64,000 bases of DNA from Oscillospiraceae bacterium (GTDB lineage Bacteria > Bacillota > Clostridia > Christensenellales > Aristaeellaceae). The notes under the pieces were generated by a model, which did not search any database, had not been told where the DNA came from, and saw only the letters and a list, made by a program, of their open reading frames with translations. Position numbers and translations under genes: made by a program. Below are positions 52,865-62,028 of this stretch, in pieces. The stretch is taken from NCBI GenBank assembly GCA_031255415.1, contig JAIRSO010000066.1, forward strand, positions 1-64,000, given 5' to 3'. Numbering within the stretch: position 1 is the first letter of the stretch; every line of letters starts with the position of its first letter.

Positions 52865-54079
52865 TCAAAACATCATCTCGTATGCCGCGGATATAATCGC
52901 GCGCGCGATCCTCGCCACCGAGTTAAACGTCGAATCGTCGCATCCGTTGGTCAGCAGCACCACGCCGGATTGATCCAAAGGATCAAAGTAGGCTGCGCAT
53001 ATAGCGCCGTAAGCCTTGCCCTGATGCCCGTACATCGTGCGCCCCCTAACGATTACGTCCGTATATATATTGAGATCCAGCCCGCGGTTGGTGTCGATGT
53101 ACACGGAGCCGACCGTGTTCTGAGGCGATCGTATCGCCTCGACGGTGGACTCGTTGAGCACGCGTATCCCGTTATACGTGCCGTCGCCCATCAGCACTAT
53201 CAATATCTTCGCCAGGTCGATGGCGCGTATCGACAGCGAGCCCGCCGTGCTGGTGTAATGATACAGCGGATCGTCCACCATATCGCCGTCGGTCAGCGAC
53301 ATGCTGTCCAGCGTCATATCGGGACCGTTGTATATCCTCGCTATCTGAGTGCCCTCGGGCAGGTTCGGCGTGAAGTACGACGCCGTGATACCCAGTTTGC
53401 GGTACATCGTCTCGCACATCCATTCGTCCGCGGTCATGCCTGTGAACAGCTCCACCATCGAGCCTAACAGCGAGCCGCCGAAGTTCGAGTACGAGTAATA
53501 CGTGCCGGGCTTGCGTCGCTGGAAGTCGGTGGTCGAGTATTTGCCCGTGAACACGCTCTGCAGACTGACCGCGTCGCCGTTCAGCGCGCGGTAATAATGC
53601 CCTCCGTCCAGCAGCGACGCGGTGTGGGTCATCACCTGGCGGATGGTCACTGGATCGTCGGGGTAATATGGATTGCGGATAGGGAAGCCGTAGTGGTCGC
53701 CGATCTCGTCGTCGAGGTTGAACGCTCCGGTCTCCCACAGGCGCATGAACCCGACCATCGTGACCATCTTGGTCAGCGACGCGACGCGGAATAGCGTGTC
53801 GTCCGTTACCGGTATGTTCTCGCCGCGATTGGCGCGCCCATAGTTGTATACGTCCATGACGCGCCCGTCCTTTATCAGCACGACGGACGCGCCTACGGCC
53901 TGGTATTCGCGCAGTATCGCCTCGAACCGCGCCATATTGGACGCGTGCGAGGCCGTGCCGTACCACGGCAGATCGGAGCCGCGCAGGGATACGCCCGGCG
54001 CGGATTGCGCCAGCCCCGAGCCGGACAGTCCCAGCGTTATACACAACGCGAGCGCGATTATCACATCAATGCGGCGCAT
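52865..54079 (-). CDS. Exported serine hydrolase, beta-lactamase class C fold
   Basis: 404 residues with a signal peptide (VIIALALCITLGLSGSGLA, cleavage near AQS). Penicillin-binding-protein-like motifs: SLTK (nucleophile), YSN, and HQG near the C-terminus in place of KTG. Such proteins include D-aminopeptidases, esterases and peptidoglycan hydrolases; true beta-lactamase activity is not implied. GGAGGG precedes the ATG. It heads the operon running to mnmA. Confidence 0.9.
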   Translation of the reverse strand: MRRIDVIIALALCITLGLSGSGLAQSAPGVSLRGSDLPWYGTASHASNMARFEAILREYQAVGASVVLIKDGRVMDVYNYGRANRGENIPVTDDTLFRVASLTKMVTMVGFMRLWETGAFNLDDEIGDHYGFPIRNPYYPDDPVTIRQVMTHTASLLDGGHYYRALNGDAVSLQSVFTGKYSTTDFQRRKPGTYYSYSNFGGSLLGSMVELFTGMTADEWMCETMYRKLGITASYFTPNLPEGTQIARIYNGPDMTLDSMSLTDGDMVDDPLYHYTSTAGSLSIRAIDLAKILIVLMGDGTYNGIRVLNESTVEAIRSPQNTVGSVYIDTNRGLDLNIYTDVIVRGRTMYGHQGKAYGAICAAYFDPLDQSGVVLLTNGCDDSTFNSVARIARAIISAAYEMMF

Positions 54080-54154
54080 ACACCCTCCGTATCATTCAGT
54101 TTAACCGATATCGGCGGAGGAATCAAGCGGGAACGGCGAAACCTGGCGTTTGCC

Positions 54155-54182
54155 GCATGAATTCCTGTCGAATGGGGAAATA
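54155..54182 (+). promoter_or_regulatory. Weak sigma-F/G-like site before the DUF2953 gene
   Basis: GCATG (54155-54159), 14 bases, then GGGGAAATA (54174-54182). One mismatch in each box relative to the forespore consensus and a spacer one base short. Confidence 0.2.
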
Positions 54183-54235
54183 TGCCATCATAGGCCGGAT
54201 GGATTAATTATATGAAACCATAACGGAGGTGGGCT

Positions 54236-54802
54236 ATGGCTGCGTTCTTAATCACGCTGATTGCGGTGGGGCTGGCGCCCGTTCGCCTTAGGCTGGAGCT
54301 GCGCGTCACGCCGGAGGGACGCGTGCGCGCGCTGGCGGCCTGGGGCGTGTTGTCGAAAGAGTTCGATATCGGGGATGGCGCGCTGGGGATCAAGTGGCTG
54401 GCGGACTTAATCCGGGGGATAGATGATCCACGCCCGTTCATGGCTCTGCCCGCGCTGGCGCGGATGAACCTGGACGCGCGGCGCGTCAGCGTGCGGTGCA
54501 GGCTGGGGGTAGCGGACGCGGCTCAAACCGCGATGCTGTCCGGCGCGGTCTCGATACTGCTGCGCGCGCTGTGCGGATGGTTCGCGTCGTGGAGCGCTGG
54601 CGGGCGCGGCGCGACGGAGCCGGAGGTGGTGGTCACCCCCGTGTTCAACCATCCCGTATTCGAGCTGATCGCCGCGGTGGAGCTGCGCGCGCGGCTGGGC
54701 AAGTTCGCGAACCTGGGGGCTAGATTCGCCGCGAGGCTGCTCTCGCGCGGTATAAATAGGCGTAAACCTACGCAGATTATAAAGCGAGCGCAAACGGCGT
54801 AA
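54236..54802 (+). CDS. DUF2953 protein
   Basis: 188 residues, function unknown. An N-terminal hydrophobic stretch (AAFLITLIAVGLAPV) is followed by beta-rich sequence (RLRLELRVTPEGRVRALAAW). The C-terminal part contains PVFNHPVFELIAAVELRARLGKF-type residues typical of the family. DUF2953 genes sit directly before ytfJ/gerW in many sporulating Firmicutes, as here (48 bases), suggesting a sporulation role. Confidence 0.82.
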   Translation: MAAFLITLIAVGLAPVRLRLELRVTPEGRVRALAAWGVLSKEFDIGDGALGIKWLADLIRGIDDPRPFMALPALARMNLDARRVSVRCRLGVADAAQTAMLSGAVSILLRALCGWFASWSAGGRGATEPEVVVTPVFNHPVFELIAAVELRARLGKFANLGARFAARLLSRGINRRKPTQIIKRAQTA

Positions 54803-54850
54803 GCGGCGCGTCGAAGCCGCTGGGCGGTATTGGAAAGGAAGGATTCACAA

Positions 54851-55447
54851 ATGGATAAGCATCCCATTCAAAGCCTGATGTCCACGACGATGGAGAACAT
54901 CAAGGACATGGTCGACGTTAACACGGTGGTGGGCGATCCGGTGACGGCAGGCGATGGCACGACGATCATACCGATCTCGCGGGTGTCGTTCGGGTTTGTG
55001 TCGGGCGGCGGCGAGTATAACGCCTCGCGCGAGGATTCGGACGCGGGAGCCGGATCGGGGTACTCGGGCGACGATATGCCATTCGCGGGAGGCACGGGCG
55101 CGGGCGTATCGGTGCATCCGATGGGGTTCCTGGTGGTCGGGCAGGGGCAGGTCAAGATGCTGCCCACGAACTACGCTACGCCTATCGACCGCGTTATGGA
55201 ACTGCTTCCGCAGGTGATCGGCGAGGTGAAGGATATCTTCACGGACGACAGCCAGCACGCGGCGGGGAGCGTCTCGCAATCGACGGCCTCGCGTCCGCGT
55301 CACGGCAAGTCTATTCCTATTGAGGGGCGCACTATTGGTTCGGGGCTGGACGCGCAATTCGACACAAAAGCCGGAGCGAACCTGAACGGTTCGACGAGCG
55401 CGGTATCCGACGGCGCGGGCGCGTCCGGCATAGGCAGGAACACATAA
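54851..55447 (+). CDS. ytfJ: Sporulation protein YtfJ/GerW
   Basis: 198 residues, forespore-expressed in Bacillus and needed for normal germination. The conserved core is IPISRVSFGFVSGGGEY and GGTGAGVSVHPMGFLVV. The N-terminus HPIQSLMSTTMENIKDMVDV is typical. The ATG at 54851 follows GGAAGG; a frame from 54830 reads through that site. The C-terminal 60 residues are Ser/Gly/Ala-rich and longer than usual. Followed by rnpB. Confidence 0.93.
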   Translation: MDKHPIQSLMSTTMENIKDMVDVNTVVGDPVTAGDGTTIIPISRVSFGFVSGGGEYNASREDSDAGAGSGYSGDDMPFAGGTGAGVSVHPMGFLVVGQGQVKMLPTNYATPIDRVMELLPQVIGEVKDIFTDDSQHAAGSVSQSTASRPRHGKSIPIEGRTIGSGLDAQFDTKAGANLNGSTSAVSDGAGASGIGRNT

Positions 55448-55457
55448 CCGCAAAAGA

Positions 55458-55486
55458 TTGACAAGCTTCGCGCGCCATGATACGAT
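55458..55486 (+). promoter_or_regulatory. Sigma-A promoter for rnpB
   Basis: TTGACA (55458-55463), a 17-base spacer and TACGAT (55481-55486), ending 6 bases before the mature RNA. Confidence 0.72.
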
Positions 55487-55492
55487 GTCACG

Positions 55493-55864
55493 CGAGTATG
55501 CTGAACGGTCGCATGCTGGTGCATGAGGAAAGTCCGAGCGCCATAGAGCGGGACGCAGGGTAACGCCCTGTGGAGGCGACTCCAAGGAAAGTGCAACAGA
55601 AATAAACCGCCGCGCGCGGCGGCGCGAAAGAGCGCCGCCGCTTACGGCAAGGATGGAAAGGCGAGGTAAAAGCTCACCCGGGGGTTCGGCGACGAATCCC
55701 CGCTGTAAACCCCGTCCGGCGCAAGATTGATGGGGGCGTATGCGGTTGCTCGCCGCGCCCCGAGAATCGCTTGAGCCCGGCGGCAACGCCGGGCCTAGAT
55801 AGATGACCGTTCAACGGCGCGTAAAAGCGCCCGGGACAGAACTCGGCTTATAGGCATACTCGAT
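55493..55864 (+). ncRNA. rnpB: RNase P RNA
   Basis: Catalytic RNA that trims tRNA 5' ends, about 370 nt. The universally conserved segments are present: GAGGAAAGTCCGAGC near the 5' end, ACAGAAA, TGTAAACCCC followed by GGCGCAAG, AGATAGATGACCGTTC, and the 3' ACAGAACTCGGCTTAT. The terminal P1 helix pairs CGAGTATGC (55493-55501) with GCATACTCG (55854-55862). The 3' end is approximate; no T-run follows. Confidence 0.95.
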
Positions 55865-55920
55865 AGATTGGGTTCCCTTCGCTTCGCACGGTATCTTCCC
55901 CTGGGAACGCCCCCTCTGTC

Positions 55921-56049
55921 GCTTTGCGACATCTCCCCCTAGGGGGGCGACAAGGGGTGGTACCTTCCTACGCGTCGCCTTCTCATGTTGGCGGAACGCA
56001 CGGAGGGTACCACCCCTTGTCGCCTCCTTAGGGGGAGATGCCGCGAAGC
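55921..56049. repeat. Long palindromic intergenic element
   Basis: Arms of about 44 bases: GCTTTGCG...ATCTCCCCCTA...GGCGACAAGGGGTGGTACC and its near-perfect reverse complement, separated by about 41 bases. It lies between rnpB and the 3' end of recO. I infer a dispersed palindromic repeat of a type common in gut Clostridia; copy number cannot be judged here. Confidence 0.85.
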
Positions 56050-56078
56050 GGCGGATCACGCCTACCCTCGCGAGCGTC

Positions 56079-56792
56079 TCATTTCACCCGGCGAAATGGA
56101 CGCTCGTATCCGTCGAAGAACATCTTGAGCATCGCCCACGCTCCGGATATAAACGGCGGCAGATCGTCGTCCAGATCCGCGCGCTCAGCCGCGCGCAGCC
56201 ACTCCAGCGTCTCCGACCGCACGCGCCTCCCATACGGCGCGCACCCCGCGCAGCATATCCCTCCGTCGCGCGTCGATACCCTAAGCCCCGAGGCCGGAGT
56301 ATCCCCTGCGATATCCTTACCGCACCGCGCGCATACGCGAATCGCCGGCGCGACTCCCTCGCCCCGCATCAGCATAAACAGGAACCGCGCCAGCAGTTCG
56401 TCCCCGGCGCGGCTGGAGTAAGCCAGCCTCCCCAGCGTCCTTTGCAATAACGCGAACAAATCGGGATCAGGCGCGGACGGCTGTATGATCCTCCCGCACG
56501 CGTCAAGCGCGTATGAAGCCAGCGTCAGCCGTTCGTAATCCTCCCGCAGCGGATAGAATCCCTCCGTCAGCTCGAACCCCGCTAGAGTCGCGCGCCCCGC
56601 GCTGATCGTCAAAGAGGCTTGACCCGTCGCGAACGGCTCGCCAGCCGCGCGCATGCGCGCCGTTGGCTTGCGGATACCGCGCGCCGCCGCGCTGATCATA
56701 CCGTGATCGGGCGAGAATAACGTCAGCATGCGATCCCAATCCCGGTAATCGCTGCGGCGCAGTACGATGACCGTGGTATCCAGTTCCTGCAC
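56079..56792 (-). CDS. recO: DNA repair protein RecO
   Basis: Mediator that loads RecA and anneals single strands; 237 residues. OB-fold N-terminus (TTVIVLRRSDYRDWDRMLTLFSPDHG, GIRKP) and a zinc finger CARCGKDI...CCAGC in the C-terminal half. GTG start six bases after the era stop with a poor ribosome-binding site, so translation is probably coupled to era. Last gene of the operon. Confidence 0.95.
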   Translation of the reverse strand: MQELDTTVIVLRRSDYRDWDRMLTLFSPDHGMISAAARGIRKPTARMRAAGEPFATGQASLTISAGRATLAGFELTEGFYPLREDYERLTLASYALDACGRIIQPSAPDPDLFALLQRTLGRLAYSSRAGDELLARFLFMLMRGEGVAPAIRVCARCGKDIAGDTPASGLRVSTRDGGICCAGCAPYGRRVRSETLEWLRAAERADLDDDLPPFISGAWAMLKMFFDGYERPFRRVK

Positions 56793-56798
56793 GGCGGA

Positions 56799-57710
56799 TC
56801 AGCCGCGCTCCCGCGCGTAGCCCAGCGTGCGCAGATCGTCCGCGCGGTTGCGCCAATCCTCGCGCACCTTCACCCACAATTGTAACGATACGTGCGTCGC
56901 CAGCAGTTTTTCGATGTCCAGCCGCGCCTGCGTGCCGATCGCCTGCAGCATCCGCCCGTGCTTGCCCAGCACGATGCCCTTATGCGCGGCGCGCTCAACG
57001 TATATATTCGCGTGAATCTCCGTGAGCCCGGACGATATCTTCTCGACGCGCTGTACCTCCACGCCTATGCCGTGCGGCACCTCCTCGCGTAGACGCGCCA
57101 GCGCCTTCTCGCGTATCAACTCCGCGCAGAGCATGTATTCCGGCTGGTCGGTGATCATGTCGTCGGGGAAGTACCTCGGTCCCTCCGGCATGCGCTCGAA
57201 CAATAAGCCGCGCAGCGTGTCCACTCCGTCTCCAGTCATCGCGCTGAGCGGGAGCACCGCGTCATACTGATCGTATGGCGGCGCGTTGAACGACTGCAGA
57301 TCCCGCGCGATCGTCTCGCGCGGCGCGCAGTCCGTCTTGTTCAGCACGAGTATCTTGGGCAGTTTCCGCTTGGCGAACTTCTCGATTATCGCGCGATCCT
57401 TCGGACCCACCGCGCCGCACGCCGCGACGATCACGATCGCGTCCGCGCCGGTCAGCGAGTCGTATGCCGCCGACTGCATGTATTCGCCCAGTTTGTTCCG
57501 AGCCTGCGTAAGTCCGGGAGTGTCCAGGAACACGATCTGCCCGCCAGGCATGGACATAACCCCTAGCACGCGGCTGCGGGTGGTCTGCGGCTTGTCCGAC
57601 ACGATCGCGACCTTCTCGCCCACCAGCGCGTTGAGCAGAGTCGACTTGCCGACGTTCGGCCTGCCCAGTATCGCCGCGAAACCCGAACGGTACCCGCCGT
57701 CACCGCTCAT
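56799..57710 (-). CDS. era: GTPase Era
   Basis: Ribosome assembly GTPase that binds 16S rRNA; 303 residues. G1 GRPNVGKST, G3 DTPG, G4 NKTD and a C-terminal KH domain (RAAHKGIVLGKHGRMLQAIG) are all intact. Its start lies inside the cdd 3' end (11-base overlap). Confidence 0.97.
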   Translation of the reverse strand: MSGDGGYRSGFAAILGRPNVGKSTLLNALVGEKVAIVSDKPQTTRSRVLGVMSMPGGQIVFLDTPGLTQARNKLGEYMQSAAYDSLTGADAIVIVAACGAVGPKDRAIIEKFAKRKLPKILVLNKTDCAPRETIARDLQSFNAPPYDQYDAVLPLSAMTGDGVDTLRGLLFERMPEGPRYFPDDMITDQPEYMLCAELIREKALARLREEVPHGIGVEVQRVEKISSGLTEIHANIYVERAAHKGIVLGKHGRMLQAIGTQARLDIEKLLATHVSLQLWVKVREDWRNRADDLRTLGYARERG

Positions 57711-58095
57711 CGGATTTATCCAGCGCGAACCGCGCGGGTAGAAAACCGCCCAGCGTCCCGCGCTCCACGCTCGTTCCGCTGGCTGTGATTATCTCCATAT
57801 CGTCCGCGCCGAACTCGCGCAGAACCTGCAGACACGCGCCGCAGGGATAGGGCATTGTGCCCTCCGCCGCGACCGCTATCCTCGTAAACTCCATCGCGCC
57901 GCGCGACACCGCCAGCGCGACAGCCGCGCGCTCCGCGCATATCGATAAACCGTATGACGCGTTCTCAACGTTGCACGCCTTGAACAGCCGCCCGTCCTTC
58001 GACTCCAGGCACGCGCCGACCGCGTAGCCGGAGTAAGGGCAATACGACTGCTCGCGCGCCGATTGAGCCTCCCTGATCAATATATTGTCGTCCAT
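57700..58095 (-). CDS. cdd: Cytidine deaminase
   Basis: Deaminates cytidine and deoxycytidine for pyrimidine salvage; 131 residues, tetrameric class. The zinc ligands are in ICAERAA and PCGACLQVL (three Cys with the catalytic Glu in CAE). A CAGG-type site precedes the ATG. It overlaps era and lies 15 bases after ybeY. dgkA, usually between ybeY and cdd, is missing. Confidence 0.96.
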   Translation of the reverse strand: MDDNILIREAQSAREQSYCPYSGYAVGACLESKDGRLFKACNVENASYGLSICAERAAVALAVSRGAMEFTRIAVAAEGTMPYPCGACLQVLREFGADDMEIITASGTSVERGTLGGFLPARFALDKSDER

Positions 58096-58110
58096 AACGA
58101 TACCTGCCTG

Positions 58111-58623
58111 TCAATTTGTGCCGTCGCACTCGCAGTCGCGGGTCAGACCCAGATCAGCCATAGCCGATTCCTCCAGCGCGCGCATAGCGGCGCGCTCCTT
58201 CTTCCCGCAGTGATCGTATCCCAGCAAGTGGCATACCCCGTGCGCGAATAGATACCCAAGCTCCCGCTCCGGCGAGTGCCCGTATGCCCGCGCCTGATCC
58301 CGCACCTTATCCATACATATCACAACGTCTCCCAGCACGCGCAGACCCGTCTCCGGTTCCGTCAGCCGCCGCAGCCGCTGGGGATACTTCCTTGCCGTCC
58401 CGCCCGGGAACGCCTCGCCCGGAAAGGACAGCACGTCCGTCGCGCGATCCACCCCGCGATGCTCTCGGTTCACCCGCCGGATACCCGCCGCGTCCATGAA
58501 ACATACGTCCACCGCGTACCGTCCGTCCAGCCCCTCGTGCGCCAGCAGCGATTCCGCTATCGACTCCATCATCCCCATGGCGCTGGCGGACACGCCGCCC
58601 TCAACCCTTACCTTGACCGTCAT
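58111..58623 (-). CDS. ybeY: Endoribonuclease YbeY
   Basis: Zinc-dependent RNase for 16S rRNA maturation and ribosome quality control; 170 residues. The metal site HGVCHLLGYDH and the upstream ATDVLSFPG are diagnostic. AGGAGG lies nine bases before the ATG. Its first 23 bases overlap the 3' end of pgpH. Confidence 0.96.
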   Translation of the reverse strand: MTVKVRVEGGVSASAMGMMESIAESLLAHEGLDGRYAVDVCFMDAAGIRRVNREHRGVDRATDVLSFPGEAFPGGTARKYPQRLRRLTEPETGLRVLGDVVICMDKVRDQARAYGHSPERELGYLFAHGVCHLLGYDHCGKKERAAMRALEESAMADLGLTRDCECDGTN

Positions 58624-60931
58624 CGGCGGGAGCCTCCTGTCCCGGCGGCAGTTCCGATACCGTCTCGCCGCCTGTATCCAGGGCGGGATACTCGATCCGC
58701 TGATGATACAATCCCGCCAGCGCCTCGCAGAACACCTTGCACACCGTGCTCACGTCCTTGAACCGCAGCGGCGTATCGTCCATCTGTCCATCCTGTACCT
58801 TCTGGCGGACGACCGCCTGCACCGTCTGCTCGATCTTTTTCGCGGACGGCTGCGCGGTCGCGCGTACCGCCGCCTCGACGGAATCCGCCAGCATCAGCAC
58901 GGCGGCCTCCCTCGTACGCGGACGCGGCTGATTGTACCTGAAGCGCGAGATCCGCGCGGCGTCGCCGTCCCGCTCGCGCGCCTTGTTATAGAAATAGAGC
59001 ACCGGGGTGTCGCCGTGATGCTGGGATATCATATCGACGACCTGCCGGGGCAGACGATGCCTTTGCGCCAGCGCCGCGCCCTCGGCCACGTGAGCCATGA
59101 TAAGCTGCGCGGAGGCGTAAGGGTCCATAGAGTCGTGGGGGTTGTCGGCAAGCTGATTCTCCTTGAAATACTGCGGGTGCGGCAGTTTGCCTATATCATG
59201 ATAATATGCGCCGACGCGCACCAGCAGACCGTTGGCGCCGATAGCGTCCGCCGCCGCCTCGCCGATGTTCGCTACCATCAGCGAGTGCTGGTACGTGCCG
59301 GGAGCCTCCATCATCAGCCGCTGGAGCAGAGGCTGGTTGGGATTGGCTAGCTCTATGAGCCTGGCCGGCGTGACTACGTTGAACGCCCACTCCAGCACCG
59401 GCGCGAACCCCAGCGCCGCCAGCGCCGCCAGCAGTCCGCCGCCGCACGCGAGCAGCGCCTCGGAGAGTATCGACGACATGCTGTTGTTCGTAATGAACCC
59501 CAAAGCGAACATGCCGACCATATTGAACAGCGCGACATACGCGCCCGCGAACAGCGTCGTGACGCGTTTGGATCGACCCGACATAACGAATATGCCCAGC
59601 GTGCCGCCCAGCATCCCCTGCGTTATCACGCGCGGCATCTGCTGCGCGAACGAACCCGCGCCTCGAGGCAGACATCCCAATAGCACGCATAGGAAAACGT
59701 TGAACGCGAAACCCGTTTGAGGCGATATCAGCGCGGCGGCTAACAGCGCGCCCAGCGCGAGCGGCGCTAGGTTCGGGGATATACCCTGCAGAGCCAGAGT
59801 AGCGCCGATCGTTATCAGCGCCAGAGTCGCAAGCAGAATCAGCTGCCTGGGCTGGCCTAACAGCTGTCTGTCAAACATCCGCAGGTACAGTATGAACACC
59901 ATCAGCGTCAGCCCCACCAGCAGGCACACGCCGCCCAGCAGAGCGCGGTCTACAGGCCGCCCGCGCAGCATGCCCAGATCGTTCAGCAGTTTGATTTGAT
60001 CCGCCGTCACGCGGTTTCCCGCAAGCACGATGTTCTGCCCCTGCTTGTAGTAAACCGGCTCGACCGACTGGCGCGCTTCCTCGCGCCGCTGTTCGATCTC
60101 CTCCTGATTGAGGATCATGTTGGGCTGGATACTCGCGCGGATGGCGGGCATAGCGATGTTGTAGCATACGTCCAGAGGCATGTTGACGCTCAGTTGGCGC
60201 TGGATGCGGGAGACCGCGCCGTCGGTCTGGCCTTCGACGATCATAGCGTCCATGGCGTCGGAGAGCGCGCGCCGCGCCTGATCCGCCGCGTCCGCCAACT
60301 CCTGCGCCGACAGCCCCAGCAGTATCGTGGTCTGCCATGTGCTAAGGCTTAAGTCCGGGATATATTTAGCCGCAGCGTCGTACTGCCCGCGCTGAAGCAC
60401 GCCGTCGGGAGCGCGCGTCACCGCCGGACGCGCCGTAGCCGGAGGCGGCGTCGATCCGTCCGGAGCCGCGTCGCCCGCCTCCTCTATGTTCGCCTGTCCC
60501 GGCTCGGCGGACTCCGGCGCGGGAGGCGTATACGGCAGGGAGAACGAGCCGGTTCCATACTTCAGCGCCTCGCCGAACGCGCGCGCTTCCTCCAGTTGAA
60601 CGAATATCGCGTCCAGCCGCGCCAGCGACTTCTCCCTCGCCCCGGCGGCCTCCATATAGCTGGGCGCGACCGCGGCTGCGGCGCGCTCGCGGTTGGCGTT
60701 CGTGGCGGCCTCGTCCAGTATATCCTTGTTAGCCGCTATGGTTTGGGGAGCGATGTCCCCAGCGCGTAAATCAAACTGCTTAGGCGACGACGACAGCGCG
60801 ATGACGGCGGTCACGGCTACATACGCCGCGGCTCCAATCAGCGCGCACAAAACCGCGCTGCCCGTCAGCAGACGCTTTAACGCGCGCGATATACCGAGCC
60901 AGCCGGCATTGCCGCCGTTACCGTCCTCCAC
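58601..60931 (-). CDS. pgpH: 7TM-HD cyclic-di-AMP phosphodiesterase
   Basis: Polytopic HD hydrolase of the YqfF/PgpH family, 776 residues. N-terminal helix (LLTGSAVLCALIGAAAYVAV), a large extracytoplasmic domain to about residue 300 with an internal Ala/Pro-rich insert, seven helices, then an HD domain with YQHSLMVANIGEAAA and GAYYHDIGKLPHPQYF. PgpH degrades c-di-AMP in Listeria; the same is inferred here. The GTG at 60931 is preferred (GGGAGG seven bases upstream) over the GTG at 60937 that overlaps the phoH stop. Confidence 0.93.
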   Translation of the reverse strand: MEDGNGGNAGWLGISRALKRLLTGSAVLCALIGAAAYVAVTAVIALSSSPKQFDLRAGDIAPQTIAANKDILDEAATNANRERAAAAVAPSYMEAAGAREKSLARLDAIFVQLEEARAFGEALKYGTGSFSLPYTPPAPESAEPGQANIEEAGDAAPDGSTPPPATARPAVTRAPDGVLQRGQYDAAAKYIPDLSLSTWQTTILLGLSAQELADAADQARRALSDAMDAMIVEGQTDGAVSRIQRQLSVNMPLDVCYNIAMPAIRASIQPNMILNQEEIEQRREEARQSVEPVYYKQGQNIVLAGNRVTADQIKLLNDLGMLRGRPVDRALLGGVCLLVGLTLMVFILYLRMFDRQLLGQPRQLILLATLALITIGATLALQGISPNLAPLALGALLAAALISPQTGFAFNVFLCVLLGCLPRGAGSFAQQMPRVITQGMLGGTLGIFVMSGRSKRVTTLFAGAYVALFNMVGMFALGFITNNSMSSILSEALLACGGGLLAALAALGFAPVLEWAFNVVTPARLIELANPNQPLLQRLMMEAPGTYQHSLMVANIGEAAADAIGANGLLVRVGAYYHDIGKLPHPQYFKENQLADNPHDSMDPYASAQLIMAHVAEGAALAQRHRLPRQVVDMISQHHGDTPVLYFYNKARERDGDAARISRFRYNQPRPRTREAAVLMLADSVEAAVRATAQPSAKKIEQTVQAVVRQKVQDGQMDDTPLRFKDVSTVCKVFCEALAGLYHQRIEYPALDTGGETVSELPPGQEAPADDGQGKG

Positions 60932-60933
60932 GA

Positions 60934-62028
60934 TCACCCCTCCCGTCTGCGGCGTTCGTATTTCTCATACGCCTTGACCACCGCCTGCACCAGCTCATGG
61001 CGCACCACGTCCCTATGCGTCAGGTATGATATCCCTATCCCGTTCACCCCGCGCAGAGCCTCCACGGCCTCCACCAGCCCCGAGCGCTTCCCGTGCGGCA
61101 GATCGATCTGCGTAACGTCCCCGGTTATGACCATCCGCGATCCCAAACCCATCCGAGTGAGGAACATCTTCATCTGTTCGCCCGTCGTGTTCTGCGCCTC
61201 GTCGAGCACGACGAACGCGTCGGACAGCGTGCGTCCGCGCATGTACGCCAGCGGCGCGACCTCGACGGTTCCCCTCTCCGCCAGTTTCTGGTACGACTCA
61301 ACGCCCAGCAGATCGTACATCGCGTCGTACAGCGGGCGCAGGTACGGATCGACCTTCTGCGCCAGATCGCCGGGCAGGAAACCCAGTTTCTCGCCGGCCT
61401 CGACGGCGGGTCGGGTTAATATGATCCGCTCGACCTCCTTATTGCGCAGAGCCAGAGAGGCCATTGCCATAGCCAGGTATGTCTTGCCGGTGCCCGCCGG
61501 GCCGATCGCGAACACCATGCGCTGGCTTCGCATCGCCTGGACGTACTGCTTCTGCCCCAACGTGCGGCTGGTCACGGGCTTGCCCCTGTGCGTGATCGTT
61601 ATCACGTCTGAGAGTATCTCTTCCAGCCTGTCCAACTGTCCCTCGCGCGCGAGCGACACGGCGTAGCGTATCCGCGCGCGGTCTATAGGTTCGCGCTTGC
61701 GCTGCATCTCAAGCGCTTTATTGAGCACCGACGAAGCCAGCGACACGGCCTGTTCCGATCCGGTGAACGTCAATTCCTCGCCGCGCAGCGCGACCGCTGC
61801 GCCTGTCTCCTGTTCCAGCGCGCGGATATTCTCGTCGTTTACTCCGAAAAGCTGGAGCGCCTGATCCAGGTTGTCCACGTCCAGCCTCACGCTTATCGAT
61901 TCGGGCAAAGCATCCGCCTCCGCACCTTTGATACGCTCCGTCCCGTCGACCGCTTCCCGCAGCGCCGGACGATCCCCGTCTTCGCGCCGACCCGCCGCGT
62001 CCAAGCGGGCGCGCGGCTTAGCGGTCAT
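60934..62028 (-). CDS. phoH: PhoH-family ATPase
   Basis: P-loop ATPase of the PhoH (YbeZ-like) type, linked to RNA metabolism with YbeY; 364 residues. N-terminal KH-like region, Walker [14 protein letters not shown], Walker [13 protein letters not shown] and the downstream [14 protein letters not shown]. The first 40 residues are charged and extend beyond the family norm. Its start overlaps the yqfD stop (ATGA). Confidence 0.95.
   Translation of the reverse strand: MTAKPRARLDAAGRREDGDRPALREAVDGTERIKGAEADALPESISVRLDVDNLDQALQLFGVNDENIRALEQETGAAVALRGEELTFTGSEQAVSLASSVLNKALEMQRKREPIDRARIRYAVSLAREGQLDRLEEILSDVITITHRGKPVTSRTLGQKQYVQAMRSQRMVFAIGPAGTGKTYLAMAMASLALRNKEVERIILTRPAVEAGEKLGFLPGDLAQKVDPYLRPLYDAMYDLLGVESYQKLAERGTVEVAPLAYMRGRTLSDAFVVLDEAQNTTGEQMKMFLTRMGLGSRMVITGDVTQIDLPHGKRSGLVEAVEALRGVNGIGISYLTHRDVVRHELVQAVVKAYEKYERRRREG

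Noticed and set aside
51777-52973. Plus-strand open frame of about 398 codons opposite the PLP gene
   Set aside because: Shadow of a GC-rich gene with intact PLP motifs on the minus strand.
52865-54079. Acquired beta-lactamase resistance gene
   Set aside because: Although the fold and SxxK motif fit, the third motif is HQG and the gene sits in a housekeeping-like operon, so a generic serine hydrolase is the safer call.
55811-56059. Minus-strand frame of 82 codons over the palindromic element
   Set aside because: It lies inside the inverted repeat and runs into the RNase P RNA gene; judged non-coding.
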